A stretch of 64,000 nucleotides of DNA from RYN-230 sp963837335 (GCA_963837335.1 CAWINS010000073.1:1-64000); one strand, 5' to 3'. Shown: positions 54,503-64,000, counted from the stretch's first letter. Made by a program: numbers and translations. Notes: generated from the letters alone by a model not told the origin.

Positions 54503-54760
54503 TCAGTCCGGGCGCTGACCCGTGCTGGCTGCGATCGCGGTTGGAGATTCACCCAAGGCGGCTGCGAGCCGGGCAAGGGTCCGGCTGCGGCAGCAAGAGG
54601 CTGGCTGCCGCTCTAGCTTGGATACCGTGTGCGCGCTGACTCCCGCCAGCTTGGCCAGCTCGACCTGTGATAGCGCCCGCTGGCGGCGGAGTTCCCGCAG
54701 TCGCTGGCCATCGATAACGGCTGTCCAGCGTTCCGCGTGGCCGGTGGGCCTGGTGGCCAT
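54503..54760 (-). CDS. Small XRE-family regulator
   Basis: 85 residues. The HTH spans RALSQVELAKLAGVSAHTVSKLE (about residues 30-52, shown in two parts ALSQVELAKLAGV and SAHTVSKLE). RTLARLAAALGESPTAIAAS completes the Cro/CI fold. The ATG overlaps the stop of the HATPase gene as ATGA (54758-54762), so the two are translated together. The candidate target is the palindrome at 55231-55247 in the divergent promoter or 56855-56873. Confidence 0.85.
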   Translation of the reverse strand: MATRPTGHAERWTAVIDGQRLRELRRQRALSQVELAKLAGVSAHTVSKLERQPASCCRSRTLARLAAALGESPTAIAASTGQRPD

Positions 54761-55165
54761 CAGTCGGTCCAGTCGAAGCGGGCCCAGATGGTGCGGCCGT
54801 CCTGGTCGCCGTCGATGCCGCATTCGCTGGCGAGGGCGCGGACGATGTCGAGGCCGTGGTGCTGGCTCGGGTCCCTGACGGCGGGAGTCCAGGGGCCGCC
54901 GTTGTCCTCTACCTCGATCCAGGCGTAGTCGCCTGGGCTGATCTTGGCCCGGACGGTGAAGGTGCCGCCGGGCAGGCGTGAGTGGCTGTGGATGGCGGCG
55001 TTGGCGGCGAGTTCGGAGGCGCACAGGATCACGTCGTCGGCCATGGGGCAGCCGCGGAGTAGTGGGCCGCAGGTCGGCCCGGACTGCGCTGATGTGCTCC
55101 GGTGTGCCTGGGTAGGTGACGCCGGTGGTGCGTAACGCGAGCGCCCGGGGCGCTGGAGAGTTCAT
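54760..55165 (-). CDS. HATPase-fold protein, anti-sigma/RsbW-like (one-base shift near 55060)
   Basis: About 134 residues after correction of one indel near 55060. The N-terminal MNSPAPRALALRTTGVTYPG is in one frame; then MADDVILCASELAANAAIHS carries the N-box (ELAANAAIHSHS) of GHKL ATPases, and VEDNGGPW has the G1 motif. In actinomycetes such short ATPases act as anti-sigma factors or partners of XRE regulators. It is transcribed with the XRE gene and divergently from the ABM gene. Confidence 0.75.
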
Positions 55166-55212
55166 CGGTCCTCGCTCGTGCGGCTGGCCTACGACCTCGG
55201 ATGACGCAGAGC

Positions 55213-55247
55213 GTACTCTGAGTACTGGCAACGTACAATAAGTACGT
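55213..55247. promoter_or_regulatory. Two palindromes in the divergent promoter of the element
   Basis: GTACT-CTG-AGTAC (55213-55225) and ACGTAC-AATAA-GTACGT (55231-55247), centres 20 bp apart (two helical turns). The second is repeated upstream of the replication initiator. Confidence 0.6.
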
Positions 55248-55314
55248 GACACTTCGTGTACTAGGTCAGCACGCTAAGTGCGAGCATGGCGGTCACGGGA
55301 CTTGGAGGAGACTC

Positions 55315-55623
55315 ATGTTCGGTCTGTTCGTCCGCTTCACGTGCAAGGACGAGGCCAGCGCCGAGGCTTACGACCGGCTGGTAGCCGAGACCGTCGAAGC
55401 CATCAAGGCGGACGAGCCGGGAACGCTGGTGTACGCGACCCACCTGGTGGAGGGCCAGCCGCTGCAGCGGATCTTCTACGAGCTGTACCGGGACCGGGCC
55501 GCGTTCGAGGCGCACGAGGCGTCCCCGGCCACCCGCCGCTACCTGGCCGAGCGGGACCAGTACCTGGCCAGCACCGAGGTTGACTGGCTGACCCTGCAGA
55601 CGGGCAAAGGCACAGGCGGTTGA
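55315..55623 (+). CDS. Antibiotic-biosynthesis monooxygenase (ABM) domain protein
   Basis: 102 residues, ferredoxin-like alpha/beta barrel. FVRFTCKDEASAEAYDRLVA is followed by GTLVYATHLVEGQPLQRIFY and ELYRDRAAFEAHEASPATRR, the usual ABM pattern with conserved Tyr/His positions. Small quinol monooxygenases and heme-degrading enzymes belong here. GGAGGAGACTC precedes the ATG. The stop TGA overlaps the next start (TTGA, 55620-55623). A rare cargo type next to element regulators; its role in the element is not known. Confidence 0.85.
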   Translation: MFGLFVRFTCKDEASAEAYDRLVAETVEAIKADEPGTLVYATHLVEGQPLQRIFYELYRDRAAFEAHEASPATRRYLAERDQYLASTEVDWLTLQTGKGTGG

Positions 55624-56838
55624 GCACGCCGGACTATCAGCAGGCCCTGGGCCGGAAGATCGCCGCCGAGCGGCGCCGCCGGGGCCTGTCCCAGCCCGAG
55701 CTGGCCCGGATGATCGACCGGTCGGTGGCCTGGGTGTCCCAGGTCGAGCGCGGCGTCCGCAAGGTCGACCGCATGTCGGTGCTGGAAACCCTCGCCGCGG
55801 CGCTCGACATCCCGCTCGCGGAACTGGCCGCGGAGGCACCCGTGGTCGCCGCGGTGACCGAGGAGCCCCCGGGCGCGGGCGAACTGCGGCTGGTCCTGTC
55901 CGGCGCTCACATGCTCCGCGCCATGCTCGGCGGTGGGCGCGCACCGGCGGTCAGCACGCTTCGCGGCAAGGCTGCCAAGGCGTGGGACCTGACGCACGCC
56001 GGGCGCTACACCGAGCTGACCGAACCTGCTGCACGGCCTGGTCCCCGACCTGGAAACCGCTGCCCGGACAGCACCCGAGAAGCAGCGGGCGGAAGCGTTC
56101 GAGCTGCTGGCCACGACGTACCAGGCTTGCTCGGCCGCCCTGGCCAAGCTCGGTGAGCCGGACGTGGCCTGGATCGCCGCTGACCGGGCCATGGCGGCCG
56201 CCGAACGGGCGGGTGACCCGCTGCTGGTGGCGGCCGGGGCGTACCGGCTGGTGTTCGTGTTCATCGCCGCCCGCCACTACGGCCAGGCCGAGGAGACCGC
56301 CCGCACCGCCGCCGACGCCCTCTCGCCGATGGCGGACGAGGGCAACGAGCAGGCCATGTCGTTGCAGGGTGGCCTGACCTTGCAGCGCGCCGTCATCGCC
56401 GCCCGGCTCAACGACGCCGACACCGCCTATGGCCAGCTTGAGCGGGCCAGCCAGATCGCCGGGCAGCTCGGCGAGGGCCGCAACGACTACAACACCGAGT
56501 TCGGCCCGGCCAACGTCGGCTTGTATGAGATCGCGGTCGCCGTCGAACTCGGCGATGCGGGCCGGGCTCTGCGGGTCGCCGCCACGGTGGACACCGCCGG
56601 GCTGTCCGCCGAACGGCGCGCCCGGATGCTCATCGACGTGGCCCGCGCGCACGCCCAGCGCCGCCAGGTCACCGAAGCGGTCGCCGCGCTGCGTGAGGCC
56701 GAGGAGATCACCCCGGAACAGGTCCGCAGCCATGAGCTGGTCCGGCTGCTCGTCTCTGACCTGCTCACGATGCAAGACCCGCCCGCCAGCGAGCTGCGCG
56801 ACCTCGCGGGACGGCTGACCGACCAGAAACTGAGCTGA
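55620..56838 (+). CDS. XRE regulator with TPR-like C-terminal domain (one-base shift near 56030)
   Basis: About 406 residues. The HTH is LSQPELARMIDRSVAWVSQVE (in two parts LSQPELARMIDRS and VAWVSQVE; about residues 23-43). The C-terminal 250 residues hold repeated helical pairs (YQACSAALAKLGEPDVAWIA, AAGAYRLVFVFIAARHYGQA) as in peptide-sensing or developmental regulators of actinomycetes. Frame change near 56030 (TELT to LLHGLVPDLETAAR). Start TTG at 55620 overlaps the ABM stop. Likely repressor of element functions through the palindromes at 55231 and 56855 (inference). Confidence 0.8.
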
Positions 56839-56854
56839 TATCGAGTGTATTGGG

Positions 56855-56873
56855 CACGTACTTTGGGTACGTG
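56855..56873. promoter_or_regulatory. Palindrome CACGTAC-TTTGG-GTACGTG upstream of the replication initiator
   Basis: A perfect 7-bp inverted repeat of the same ACGTAC-N5-GTACGT type as at 55231-55247. It lies about 270 bp before the initiator gene. The rest of the 285-bp gap (56839-57123) shows no gene; a double-strand origin cannot be recognised. Confidence 0.6.
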
Positions 56874-57123
56874 TTACGTCGAGGACCGTTGAGCCCTCCC
56901 CTCATCGAGGGATGGCCGTGGAAACGCCGGGCCGGTGAATCACCGGGTGCCCGGTCACGGTGCCACCAGCCCCACATGACAGCGCCTGAGCGGCAGCAAC
57001 CCTGGCCAGGCCCCATGCGGCAGAGCACCGCTGATCCCCGCACCCGATTACCCCCGCGCCTGGCTGCGGTTCGCCTCCGCTCGTCCACCCCGCCCGCAAG
57101 GGCAGACGAGAGGAGCACCACCT

Positions 57124-58405
<1,282 letters not shown>

Positions 58406-58419
58406 CAGGGAGGTGCGCC

Positions 58420-58605
58420 ATGCCCCGGCTCCTGCTGACCGTCCCCGAAGCCGCCGAGGCCCTGGCCATCTCCCGCAGCAAGCTCTACGAGCTGCTGGCC
58501 AGTGGCGCTATCGCCTCGATCCGCATCGACGGATCACGGCGCATCCCGCTCACCGCCCTGGAGGAGTACGTCTCCAGGCTGCTCGCCGAAAGGACCGCCG
58601 CGTAA
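58420..58605 (+). CDS. xis: Excisionase (Xis), HTH_17/MerR-like
   Basis: 61 residues. The winged HTH LTVPEAAEALAISRSKLYEL with LASGAIASIRIDGSRRIPLT is the AlpA/Xis type. GGGAGGTGC precedes the ATG. The stop TAA shares its last base with the ATG of int (TAATG). Needed for excision from the tRNA together with Int. Confidence 0.9.
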   Translation: MPRLLLTVPEAAEALAISRSKLYELLASGAIASIRIDGSRRIPLTALEEYVSRLLAERTAA

Positions 58606-59809
58606 TGCCCCGCAAAGAACAGCCCCCAAGCTCCGCGATGGCGTCATGAAGCGCGGAGCCACCTGGTCCTACGTGATCCGCGTCAAGGACACCGAGACCG
58701 GCATCAGCAAGCCCCGGTGGGTCGGCGGCTTCGCCACCGAGGAAGAAGCCAAGGCCGCCCGCGACGAGGCCCGGGTCAAGGCTCACCGGGGCGAGTACAT
58801 CGACCGCAACCGGATCACCGTGGCCGCGTACCTCGATGACTGGATCGACAGCCACGCCATGGAGATCAAGCCGCGCACCCTGCACGACTACCGCTCCTGC
58901 ATCCGGCTCTACGTCACGCCGCGCATCGGCCACCTGCCCATCCAGGCCGTGCGCCCGTCCACGATCACCAAGCTCTACCGCGACCTGCTGACCAGCGGAG
59001 GCCGGGACGGCAAGCCGCTGGCCGTCGCCACCGTCACCCACCTGCACGCGGTGCTGCGGAAGGCGTTCCGTGACGCCGTGATCGTTGACGAGCTGATCGG
59101 CAGCAACCCGGTGGAACGGGCCAAGCGGCCCCGAGCCCAGGCCCACGAGCCCGGCACCGTCTGGACCGTGGCCCAGCTCCGGGCATTCCTGGCCACCGCA
59201 GCACAGCCACCGGCTGGGCGCCTTCTTCCACGTCGCCGCCTACACCGGAGCCCGCCGGGGCGAGCTGCTCAACCTCCGCTGGCCAGATGTCGACTTGGAC
59301 GGCAAAGAAGACTCACCATCACCGGATCGACCGCCGTGATCGCGGGCGAGCGCATCGACGGCACCACCAAGAGCGGCCGGACCCGCGTCGTGTCCATCGA
59401 TGACGAGACCGTCGCCGTCCTGCGCCAGCACAAGGCCGACCAGGCCGCCGACCAGCTCAAGGCGGGCGACTCCTGGCGCGGCGTCAAAGACGGCTACGTG
59501 TTCACGACCGGCTGGGGCGAGCCGATCTACCCCGACACCGTGACCTCGCTGATGGCCAAGCTCATCCGCGCCCACAACGAGCCCGAGCAAGGACCACGCC
59601 CGAAGGACCAGCTACCGCACGCCCGGCTGCACGACCTGCGGCACATCCACGCCACGACCCTGCTGCTGTCCGGCGTCCCGGTCCACGTCGTCGCCGCCCG
59701 CCTGGGCCACGCCGACCCGGCCATCACCCTCCGGGTCTACGCCCACGTCATCCGCACCGCCGAGGCCGCCGCCGCGGACATCTTCGCCCAGGCCGTGAAC
59801 GCCGCATAA
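58605..59809 (+). CDS. int: Tyrosine-recombinase integrase (three apparent frameshifts)
   Basis: About 400 residues. Starts MPRKEQPP and shifts at once (near 58625) to KLRDGVMKRGATWSYVIRVK. The core-binding domain is YLDDWIDSHAMEIKPRTLHD. The catalytic part is interrupted near 59210, where another frame supplies GAFFHVAAYTGARRGELLNL (first catalytic Arg), and returns near 59310 (TITGSTAVIAGER). HDLRHIHATTLLL (His and Arg) and LGHADPAITLRVYAHV (nucleophile Tyr) complete the active site. All catalytic residues exist, so the shifts are more likely sequence errors than decay. It recombines the tRNA-Thr(CGT) attachment site next door. Confidence 0.85.
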
Positions 59810-59833
59810 CCGGCACCGACAGCGCCCAGCGCC

Positions 59834-59859
59834 CGCTGTTAGCAAGCCCGTTAGCAAGA
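59834..59859. promoter_or_regulatory. Paired GTTAGCA sites, right end (candidate arm site)
   Basis: GTTAGCA at 59838 and 59850, 12 bp apart, matching the left-end copy (23 of 26 bases). It sits between the int stop and the right att site. Confidence 0.55.
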
Positions 59860-59860
59860 A

Positions 59861-59886
59861 GGCCCCTTCCATGATCGGAAGGGGCC
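59861..59886. terminator. Bidirectional hairpin terminator between int and tRNA-Thr
   Basis: GGCCCCTTCC-ATGATC-GGAAGGGGCC: 10-bp perfect stem and 6-nt loop. It can terminate int from the left and the tRNA from the right. Confidence 0.85.
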
Positions 59887-59889
59887 TGC

Positions 59890-59940
59890 TGACGTGGGAG
59901 CCGCCTATCGGAATCGAACCGATGACCTACGCATTACGAG
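59890..59940. repeat. Right attachment site (attR), 51-bp direct repeat
   Basis: Identical to 50070-50120. Here it forms the 3' half of the intact tRNA-Thr. Confidence 0.92.
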
Positions 59941-59972
59941 TGCGTCGCTCTAACCGACTGAGCTAAGGCGGC
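59899..59972 (-). tRNA. tRNA-Thr(CGT), integration target of the element
   Basis: Acceptor stem GCCGCCT/AGGCGGC, D arm GCTC...GAGC, anticodon stem ACGCA/TGCGT with loop CTCGTAA (anticodon CGT, reads ACG) and T arm ATCGG-TTCGATT-CCGAT. Folds as a complete cloverleaf. CCA is not encoded. The 3' part comes from the element. Confidence 0.95.
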
Positions 59973-60049
59973 ATGCCGCGATCTGGCGGCCCACCGAGTC
60001 TACCGGTCTGTTCCCCGGGCCGTACCGAGCCTCATCAGGGCCAGCGCCC

Positions 60050-61651
60050 TCAGGGACAGACGGTGCCGCTGCGCGGGACAGCCAGGTCCACCAGGTACCG
60101 GTTCACCAAGCCGTCCACGCACGAGCTGCCCATCATGTACGCGGTGTGCCCGTTGCCATCCCAGCCCAGCAACACCCCGGACTCCAGGTCCCCGGCCAGG
60201 GCCTGGGCCCAGCGGTACGGCGTGGCCGGGTCCCGCTGGTTGCCGATAACCAGGATCGGCGGGGCGCCCGCAGCCCGGATCGACGGCAGCGGGGCCGAGC
60301 GGACGGGCCAGTAGGCGCACGGCAGGCTGCCCCACATGATCGACGCCCCGAAGGCCGGCGCGGCCCGGGCGGCCGTCGCGGCCGCGGCGCGCCAGCGGGC
60401 CAGGCCCGACGGCCCTTTCCCGGAAGGCCAGGGCCGGTCCAGGCATTCCACCGCCATGTTCGCGTCGGCCAGGTTCGTGTACTGGCCGGCGGTGTTCCGC
60501 TCCCAGAGCGCGTTGGCCAGCTCGACCAGCACGGTCGCGTCGCCGCCGAACGCGGACGTCAGCGCCTCACGCAGCGTCGGCCAGTAGCCCTGGCTGTACA
60601 GCGCGGTCGCGATCCCGTTCAGCACCAGGGCCCCGTCCGCGCGCTGGTTGCTCAGGTTGTTGATCAGCGGATGCGCCGTGGCCCGGCTGACCAGAGCCTG
60701 GATCCGGGCCACGCCCGCCGCCACGGAGCCGCGCCCCACGGGGCAGCCGGCCCGCGCGACGCAGTCCGCCACGAACGCGCGCAGCGCGACCTCGAAGCCC
60801 TGCCCCTGCACGATATTCATCCGCAACGAGGAGCTACCGGGGTCGATCGCCCCGTCCAGGACCAGGGCCCGGACATGCGAGGGAAAGAGCTGCGCGTACC
60901 AGGTGCCCAGGTAGGTGCCGTAGGACTTGCCGAGATAGGTCAGCTTCGCGTCGCCGAGGGCGGCGCGCAGGACGTCCATGTCCCGGGCCGCGTTGGGCGT
61001 GCCCACCCACGGCAGCAGGGCTCCGGAATCGCGCTCGCAGCCCCGGGCGAACTGCTTCGCCTCGGTGATGACCGGGGCGAGGTGGCTGGCGCCGGTGAGG
61101 TTTTCGTTAGTGGAAAAGTAAGTGTCGAGCTGCGGGCCGGTCAGGCATCTGATGGCGGGCTCGCTGGCGCCCACCCCGCGTGGGTCGAAGCCGACGATGT
61201 CGAACCGGGCCCGGACCGGGGCGGCGATCTCGCTGCGCGCCTGCAGCGCGTAGCTGATCCCGGAGCCGCCGGGGCCGCCGGGGTTGACGACGAGGGAGCC
61301 GATCCGCTGGGCCGGGCCGGTGGCGGCCAGCCGGATCACCGGCAGCGAGAACCGCCGCCAGGCGGGCCGGTGGTAGTCGAACGGGACGAGCAGCCGGGCG
61401 CACTGGAACCCCTTGTTACAGGACTGCCAGTGCAGCTTCTGGGCGTAGTAGCCGGCCAGCGTGGCCGGCGGCGGACCGGGCGGCTCGGCGATCGGCGCAC
61501 TGGCCTGCGGGCTGGGCGCCGCGCTGGACCCGCGCGCGCGGGCGGCCGGATGCGCGGTGGCGCTGGTGCTGCACGCCGCCAGGACGACGGCGCTTAGCGC
61601 GCCGGTCAGCGCCAGCGCGCACCGGCGCCTGCGCCGGATCAGGAAAGCCAC
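60050..61651 (-). CDS. TAP-family alpha/beta hydrolase, probable exported lipoprotein peptidase
   Basis: 533 residues. A lipoprotein signal (LALTGALSAVVLAACS; lipobox LAAC) suggests anchoring to the outer face of the membrane. The catalytic Ser is in TYLGKSYGTYLGTWYA, the oxyanion segment is VVNPGGPGGSGI, and the C-terminal part has VIGNQRDPATPYRWAQALAG and GHTAYMMGSSCV (acid and His). Matches tripeptidyl aminopeptidase/SlpD-like proteins of Streptomyces. Just right of tRNA-Thr and on the same strand, it belongs to the chromosome. Confidence 0.9.
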   Translation of the reverse strand: MAFLIRRRRRCALALTGALSAVVLAACSTSATAHPAARARGSSAAPSPQASAPIAEPPGPPPATLAGYYAQKLHWQSCNKGFQCARLLVPFDYHRPAWRRFSLPVIRLAATGPAQRIGSLVVNPGGPGGSGISYALQARSEIAAPVRARFDIVGFDPRGVGASEPAIRCLTGPQLDTYFSTNENLTGASHLAPVITEAKQFARGCERDSGALLPWVGTPNAARDMDVLRAALGDAKLTYLGKSYGTYLGTWYAQLFPSHVRALVLDGAIDPGSSSLRMNIVQGQGFEVALRAFVADCVARAGCPVGRGSVAAGVARIQALVSRATAHPLINNLSNQRADGALVLNGIATALYSQGYWPTLREALTSAFGGDATVLVELANALWERNTAGQYTNLADANMAVECLDRPWPSGKGPSGLARWRAAAATAARAAPAFGASIMWGSLPCAYWPVRSAPLPSIRAAGAPPILVIGNQRDPATPYRWAQALAGDLESGVLLGWDGNGHTAYMMGSSCVDGLVNRYLVDLAVPRSGTVCP

Positions 61652-61660
61652 GGGGCGACG

Positions 61661-62509
61661 TTACTCCGCGGGGGTCCCGGCCGCCTGGTCACCGTACTTG
61701 GCCTCGTAGGCCTGGCGGGACCCGCAGACGCTGGCCTTGGGGCAGGCGCACTTGCTGCCGTCGCGGGCCAGTTTCACCACGATCTTGTCGCCGGGCACGC
61801 TGTGGCCGGTGACCACGCCGGGGCCCTCGGGGGTCTCGACCGAGGAGCCGATGCTCGGGGCGTCCTTGCGGAAGTCCTGGTAGAGCGGGTGCTCGTACTT
61901 GAGGCAGCACATCAGGCGGCCGCAGGCCCCGGCGATCCGCAGCGGGTTGACCGGGAGGTCCTGGTCCTTGGCCATCCGGACGGACACGGGCTCGAAGTCC
62001 TTCAGGAACGTGGAGCAGCACAGGTCACGGCCGCACGGCCCGATGCCGCCCTGCAGCCGCGCCTCATCTCGCGGGCCGATCTGGCGCAGTTCCACCCGGC
62101 CGCGCAGTTTGGCGGCCAGGTCGCGGACCAGCGCGCGGAAGTTGACCCGGCCCGGGGCGCTGAAGTAGATCGTGTACACGTTGGGGTCGTCCACGTAGTC
62201 CACGCCGATGATCTTCATGGGCAGGCCGTGCTCGCGGGCCAGCCGCCGGGCGGCCACCCGGGCCTCGGCGCGCCGGCCCCGGTTGGCCTCGTCCCGGGAC
62301 AGGTGGTCGTCGGTGGCCAGCCCGGCACACACCGGCAGCCCGTCCACGTCGTCATCCACCCACTGCGGGGCCCAGATGACGTCGGCTACCTCGGGGCCGC
62401 CGTCGGTGGGCACGAGGACCTTGTCCCCGACCCGGGGCGTGAGCGACCCGGGGTCCAGGTAGTAGAGCCGTCCGTATCGTTCGAAACTGACGGCCATCAT
62501 CATGCCCAT
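61661..62509 (-). CDS. ricT: PSP1/RicT-family iron-sulfur protein
   Basis: 282 residues. The PSP1 C-terminal domain contains LQGGIGPCGRDLCCSTFLKD and RIAGACGRLMCCLKYEHPLY, which give the conserved Cys of the RicA/RicF/RicT iron-sulfur complex of Bacillus (RicT formerly YaaT). Also present: the GVALVP-type start MMAVSFERYGRLYYLDPG. In Bacillus the complex controls RNase Y-dependent RNA maturation; the actinobacterial role is less clear. Commonly located near the TAP and DNA polymerase III delta-prime genes in actinobacteria. Start within a row of Met codons is not certain. Confidence 0.92.
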   Translation of the reverse strand: MGMMMAVSFERYGRLYYLDPGSLTPRVGDKVLVPTDGGPEVADVIWAPQWVDDDVDGLPVCAGLATDDHLSRDEANRGRRAEARVAARRLAREHGLPMKIIGVDYVDDPNVYTIYFSAPGRVNFRALVRDLAAKLRGRVELRQIGPRDEARLQGGIGPCGRDLCCSTFLKDFEPVSVRMAKDQDLPVNPLRIAGACGRLMCCLKYEHPLYQDFRKDAPSIGSSVETPEGPGVVTGHSVPGDKIVVKLARDGSKCACPKASVCGSRQAYEAKYGDQAAGTPAE

Positions 62510-62626
62510 CGCCCCAGGTTACGGGGAGATCACGCGATCCGCTCCCCCGGGGCGGCCGATTTGCGCGGATTACGAGGTCGCGGGGCGGGGCGCCTGCCGG
62601 AAGGCGGCGCCGGACCGGAAGGGCGG

Positions 62627-63118
62627 TCAGGCGGGAACGGTGTCGGTGCACTGGCACTGGACCAGCGCGGGCGGCAGGATCCGGGCCAGCACGTCCCGGT
62701 GCACGGACGCGGCCTCGGCATGCCGCCGCAGGCCATCCGGGGTCAGGAGGACGTAGATGCCGCGCCGGTCCTCGCCGCACAAGCAGCGCTCGACCAGGCC
62801 GTGCTTGACCAGGCGGTCGATCAGGCGGGACAGGGCGCTCTGGCTGAGGTGTACCGCGTCGGCCAGTTCCTGGGCCCGGAACTTGTGCTCCGGGCTCTCG
62901 GACAGCCGGTCCAGCACCTCGAACTCGCTCACTCCGAGGCCCAGGTGGGCGAGTTCGTGGTCGAGCGCGGCGTTGGCGGCCGCATGGCTGGCGGTGATAG
63001 CCCGCCAGGTGGCCACCACCTGGTCATCGGGTCGCGCGGGCGTCCCCCCGCCCGGCACCACGCGCCCGGCCGGTACCCCGGGGCGATCCTGGGCGCCCGG
63101 ACGATCCTGGGACTGCAT
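62627..63118 (-). CDS. MarR-family regulator, divergent from an MFS exporter
   Basis: 163 residues. Winged HTH: HLSQSALSRLIDRLVKHGLV with GIYVLLTPDGLRRHAEA. The N-terminal 30 residues are disordered. Starts possible at ATG 63118 and GTG 63127. Cys residues (ERCLCGED, VQCQCTD) could sense oxidants or metals. A 25-bp palindrome in the divergent promoter is the likely operator. Confidence 0.88.
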   Translation of the reverse strand: MQSQDRPGAQDRPGVPAGRVVPGGGTPARPDDQVVATWRAITASHAAANAALDHELAHLGLGVSEFEVLDRLSESPEHKFRAQELADAVHLSQSALSRLIDRLVKHGLVERCLCGEDRRGIYVLLTPDGLRRHAEAASVHRDVLARILPPALVQCQCTDTVPA

Positions 63119-63157
63119 CACACTCACGAGCGCATCGTAGCGCGGAACCAGATTAAA

Positions 63158-63182
63158 TGCAACTGCATTAATTGCACTTGCA
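63158..63182. promoter_or_regulatory. 25-bp palindromic operator in the MarR/MFS promoter
   Basis: TGCAACTGCA (63158-63167) and TGCACTTGCA (63173-63182) are inverted copies around TTAAT. It is in the only AT-rich stretch of this region. Position and form fit MarR binding, which would repress both genes. Confidence 0.75.
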
Positions 63183-63215
63183 TCTAGTGCACGTACATGG
63201 ATATTGTCTGGGATC

Positions 63216-64000
63216 ATGGAGTCAATCAGCCGCGCTCAGGCGGCATCTCCCTCCCAGTCCCTTCGTCCCCGGACGGCCCAGGGTTCCCGGGCGTCCGCCC
63301 CCCGCCCGCCCGCGCCGCCCGAGCGGGCCGGCGCCCAGCGGTGGAGCCCGCAACTGTGGGCCATCCTGATCGTGCTCTGCATGGCCCTGTTCCTCGACGC
63401 GCTCGACGTATCGATGGTCGGCGTGGCCCTGCCCGCCATCCGCGCCGACCTCGGGCTGTCCACGTCGTCGCTGCAGTGGGTGATCAGCGGCTACGTACTC
63501 GGCTACGGCGGCTTGCTGCTCCTCGGCGGCCGCGCCGCTGACCTGCTGGGACGGCGGCGTGTCTTCCTGGCCGCCCTCACCTTGTTCGCGGTGGCCTCGC
63601 TGTTCGGCGGGCTGGTCAGCAGCGTCGGCCTGCTGATCGCCGCCCGGTTCATCAAGGGCATCGCGGCGGCCTTCACCGCCCCGGCCGGGCTGTCCCTGCT
63701 CACCACCACGTTCCACGAAGGCCCGATGCGCACCCGGGCCATCAGCGTGTACTCAGCCTTCGGGGCGAGCGGGTTCTCGCTCGGCCTGGTGCTGTCCGGC
63801 CTGCTCACCGAGGTGAGCTGGCGGTTGACGCTGCTGGTGCCAGCGCCGGTGGCGCTGCTCACGCTGATCGCCGCGATCCGGTTCATCCCCCGCGCCCCCG
63901 CCTCGCGGGAGCCCCGCGGCAGCCGCCGGTTCGACATCCCCGGGGCCGCCGCCGTGACCGGCGCGATGCTGTTGCTGGTCTACACCGTCGTCTCGGCTCA
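63216..64000 (+). CDS. MFS drug exporter, DHA2 family (cut by window end)
   Basis: 261 codons visible. After about 45 disordered residues come LWAILIVLCMALFLDALDVS and MVGVALPAIRADLGLSTSSL (motif D1), GGRAADLLGRRRVFL (motif A) and further helices. The fold continues past base 64000. ATG at 63216. Divergent from the MarR gene, so probably induced by a compound that releases MarR. Confidence 0.9.
   Translation, partial: MESISRAQAASPSQSLRPRTAQGSRASAPRPPAPPERAGAQRWSPQLWAILIVLCMALFLDALDVSMVGVALPAIRADLGLSTSSLQWVISGYVLGYGGLLLLGGRAADLLGRRRVFLAALTLFAVASLFGGLVSSVGLLIAARFIKGIAAAFTAPAGLSLLTTTFHEGPMRTRAISVYSAFGASGFSLGLVLSGLLTEVSWRLTLLVPAPVALLTLIAAIRFIPRAPASREPRGSRRFDIPGAAAVTGAMLLLVYTVVSA

Overview
The window is about 70% G+C almost throughout. 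Its genes are typical of Actinomycetota: two-component systems with HisKA_3 kinases, DHA2 drug exporters paired with TetR or MarR regulators, an LLM-type F420-like oxidoreductase, NHEJ ligase and polymerase on separate genes, a mycobactin-type lysine monooxygenase homologue, and an integrated element of the pSAM2/AICE type. I cannot name the genus. Many genes (at least 20) show apparent +1/-1 shifts, often in compensating pairs. This looks more like consensus indel errors in a draft or metagenome assembly than mass gene decay, so broken genes are described as reconstructed genes.

Layout. 1-5.3 kb: a response regulator/sensor kinase pair divergent from a three-gene ABC exporter, with an inverted-repeat candidate operator between them. 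5.4-9.2 kb: an MbtG-like lysine N-monooxygenase, a small ribbon-helix-helix-like protein and hypF. 9.6-15.3 kb: exported proteins (an RCC1-repeat protein, a sulfatase and a seven-repeat WAVG propeller protein) and an aldo/keto reductase. 15.3-23.4 kb: a methyltransferase, a ClpP-like protein that appears to lack its active site together with its XRE partner, a Baeyer-Villiger-type monooxygenase, a patatin, an alpha/beta hydrolase, and a TetR/MFS pair with an operator array. 23.4-30.9 kb: a probable non-phosphorylative sugar-acid module (LLM oxidoreductase, DapA-family lyase, Gfo/Idh/MocA dehydrogenase and a tandemly duplicated IlvD/Edd dehydratase), with TraR/DksA and a membrane protein inside it. 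30.9-38.9 kb: an amino-acid permease remnant, a MerR regulator, LigD ligase and polymerase domains, a DinB-like protein, a UvrD-family helicase and a PRC-barrel protein. 39.2-50.0 kb: a secreted protein with a Thr/Pro tail and a strong terminator, a PAP2/kinase-like/AglD fusion, TetR, an ABC exporter, a Tat-exported phospholipase C, and a CbbX-type AAA+ protein with a membrane N-terminus.

50.07-59.94 kb is an integrated element of 9,820 bp bounded by 51-bp direct repeats that match the 3' end of tRNA-Thr(CGT). It carries int, xis and an HUH-type replication initiator, regulators (XRE, an XRE/TPR-like protein, a HATPase), an ABM monooxygenase, and cargo of distinctly lower G+C: a TIR-domain protein and a membrane-anchored protein. 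No FtsK/TraB translocase was found, so it is either a decayed AICE or a non-self-transmissible relative. Structured hairpin repeats flank the TIR gene. Paired GTTAGCA sites lie just inside both ends, and one palindrome (ACGTAC-N5-GTACGT) is shared by two promoters of the element.

60.0-64.0 kb returns to the chromosome: a TAP-type lipoprotein peptidase, RicT, and a MarR/MFS pair with a 25-bp palindromic candidate operator. The exporter gene runs off the end of the window.
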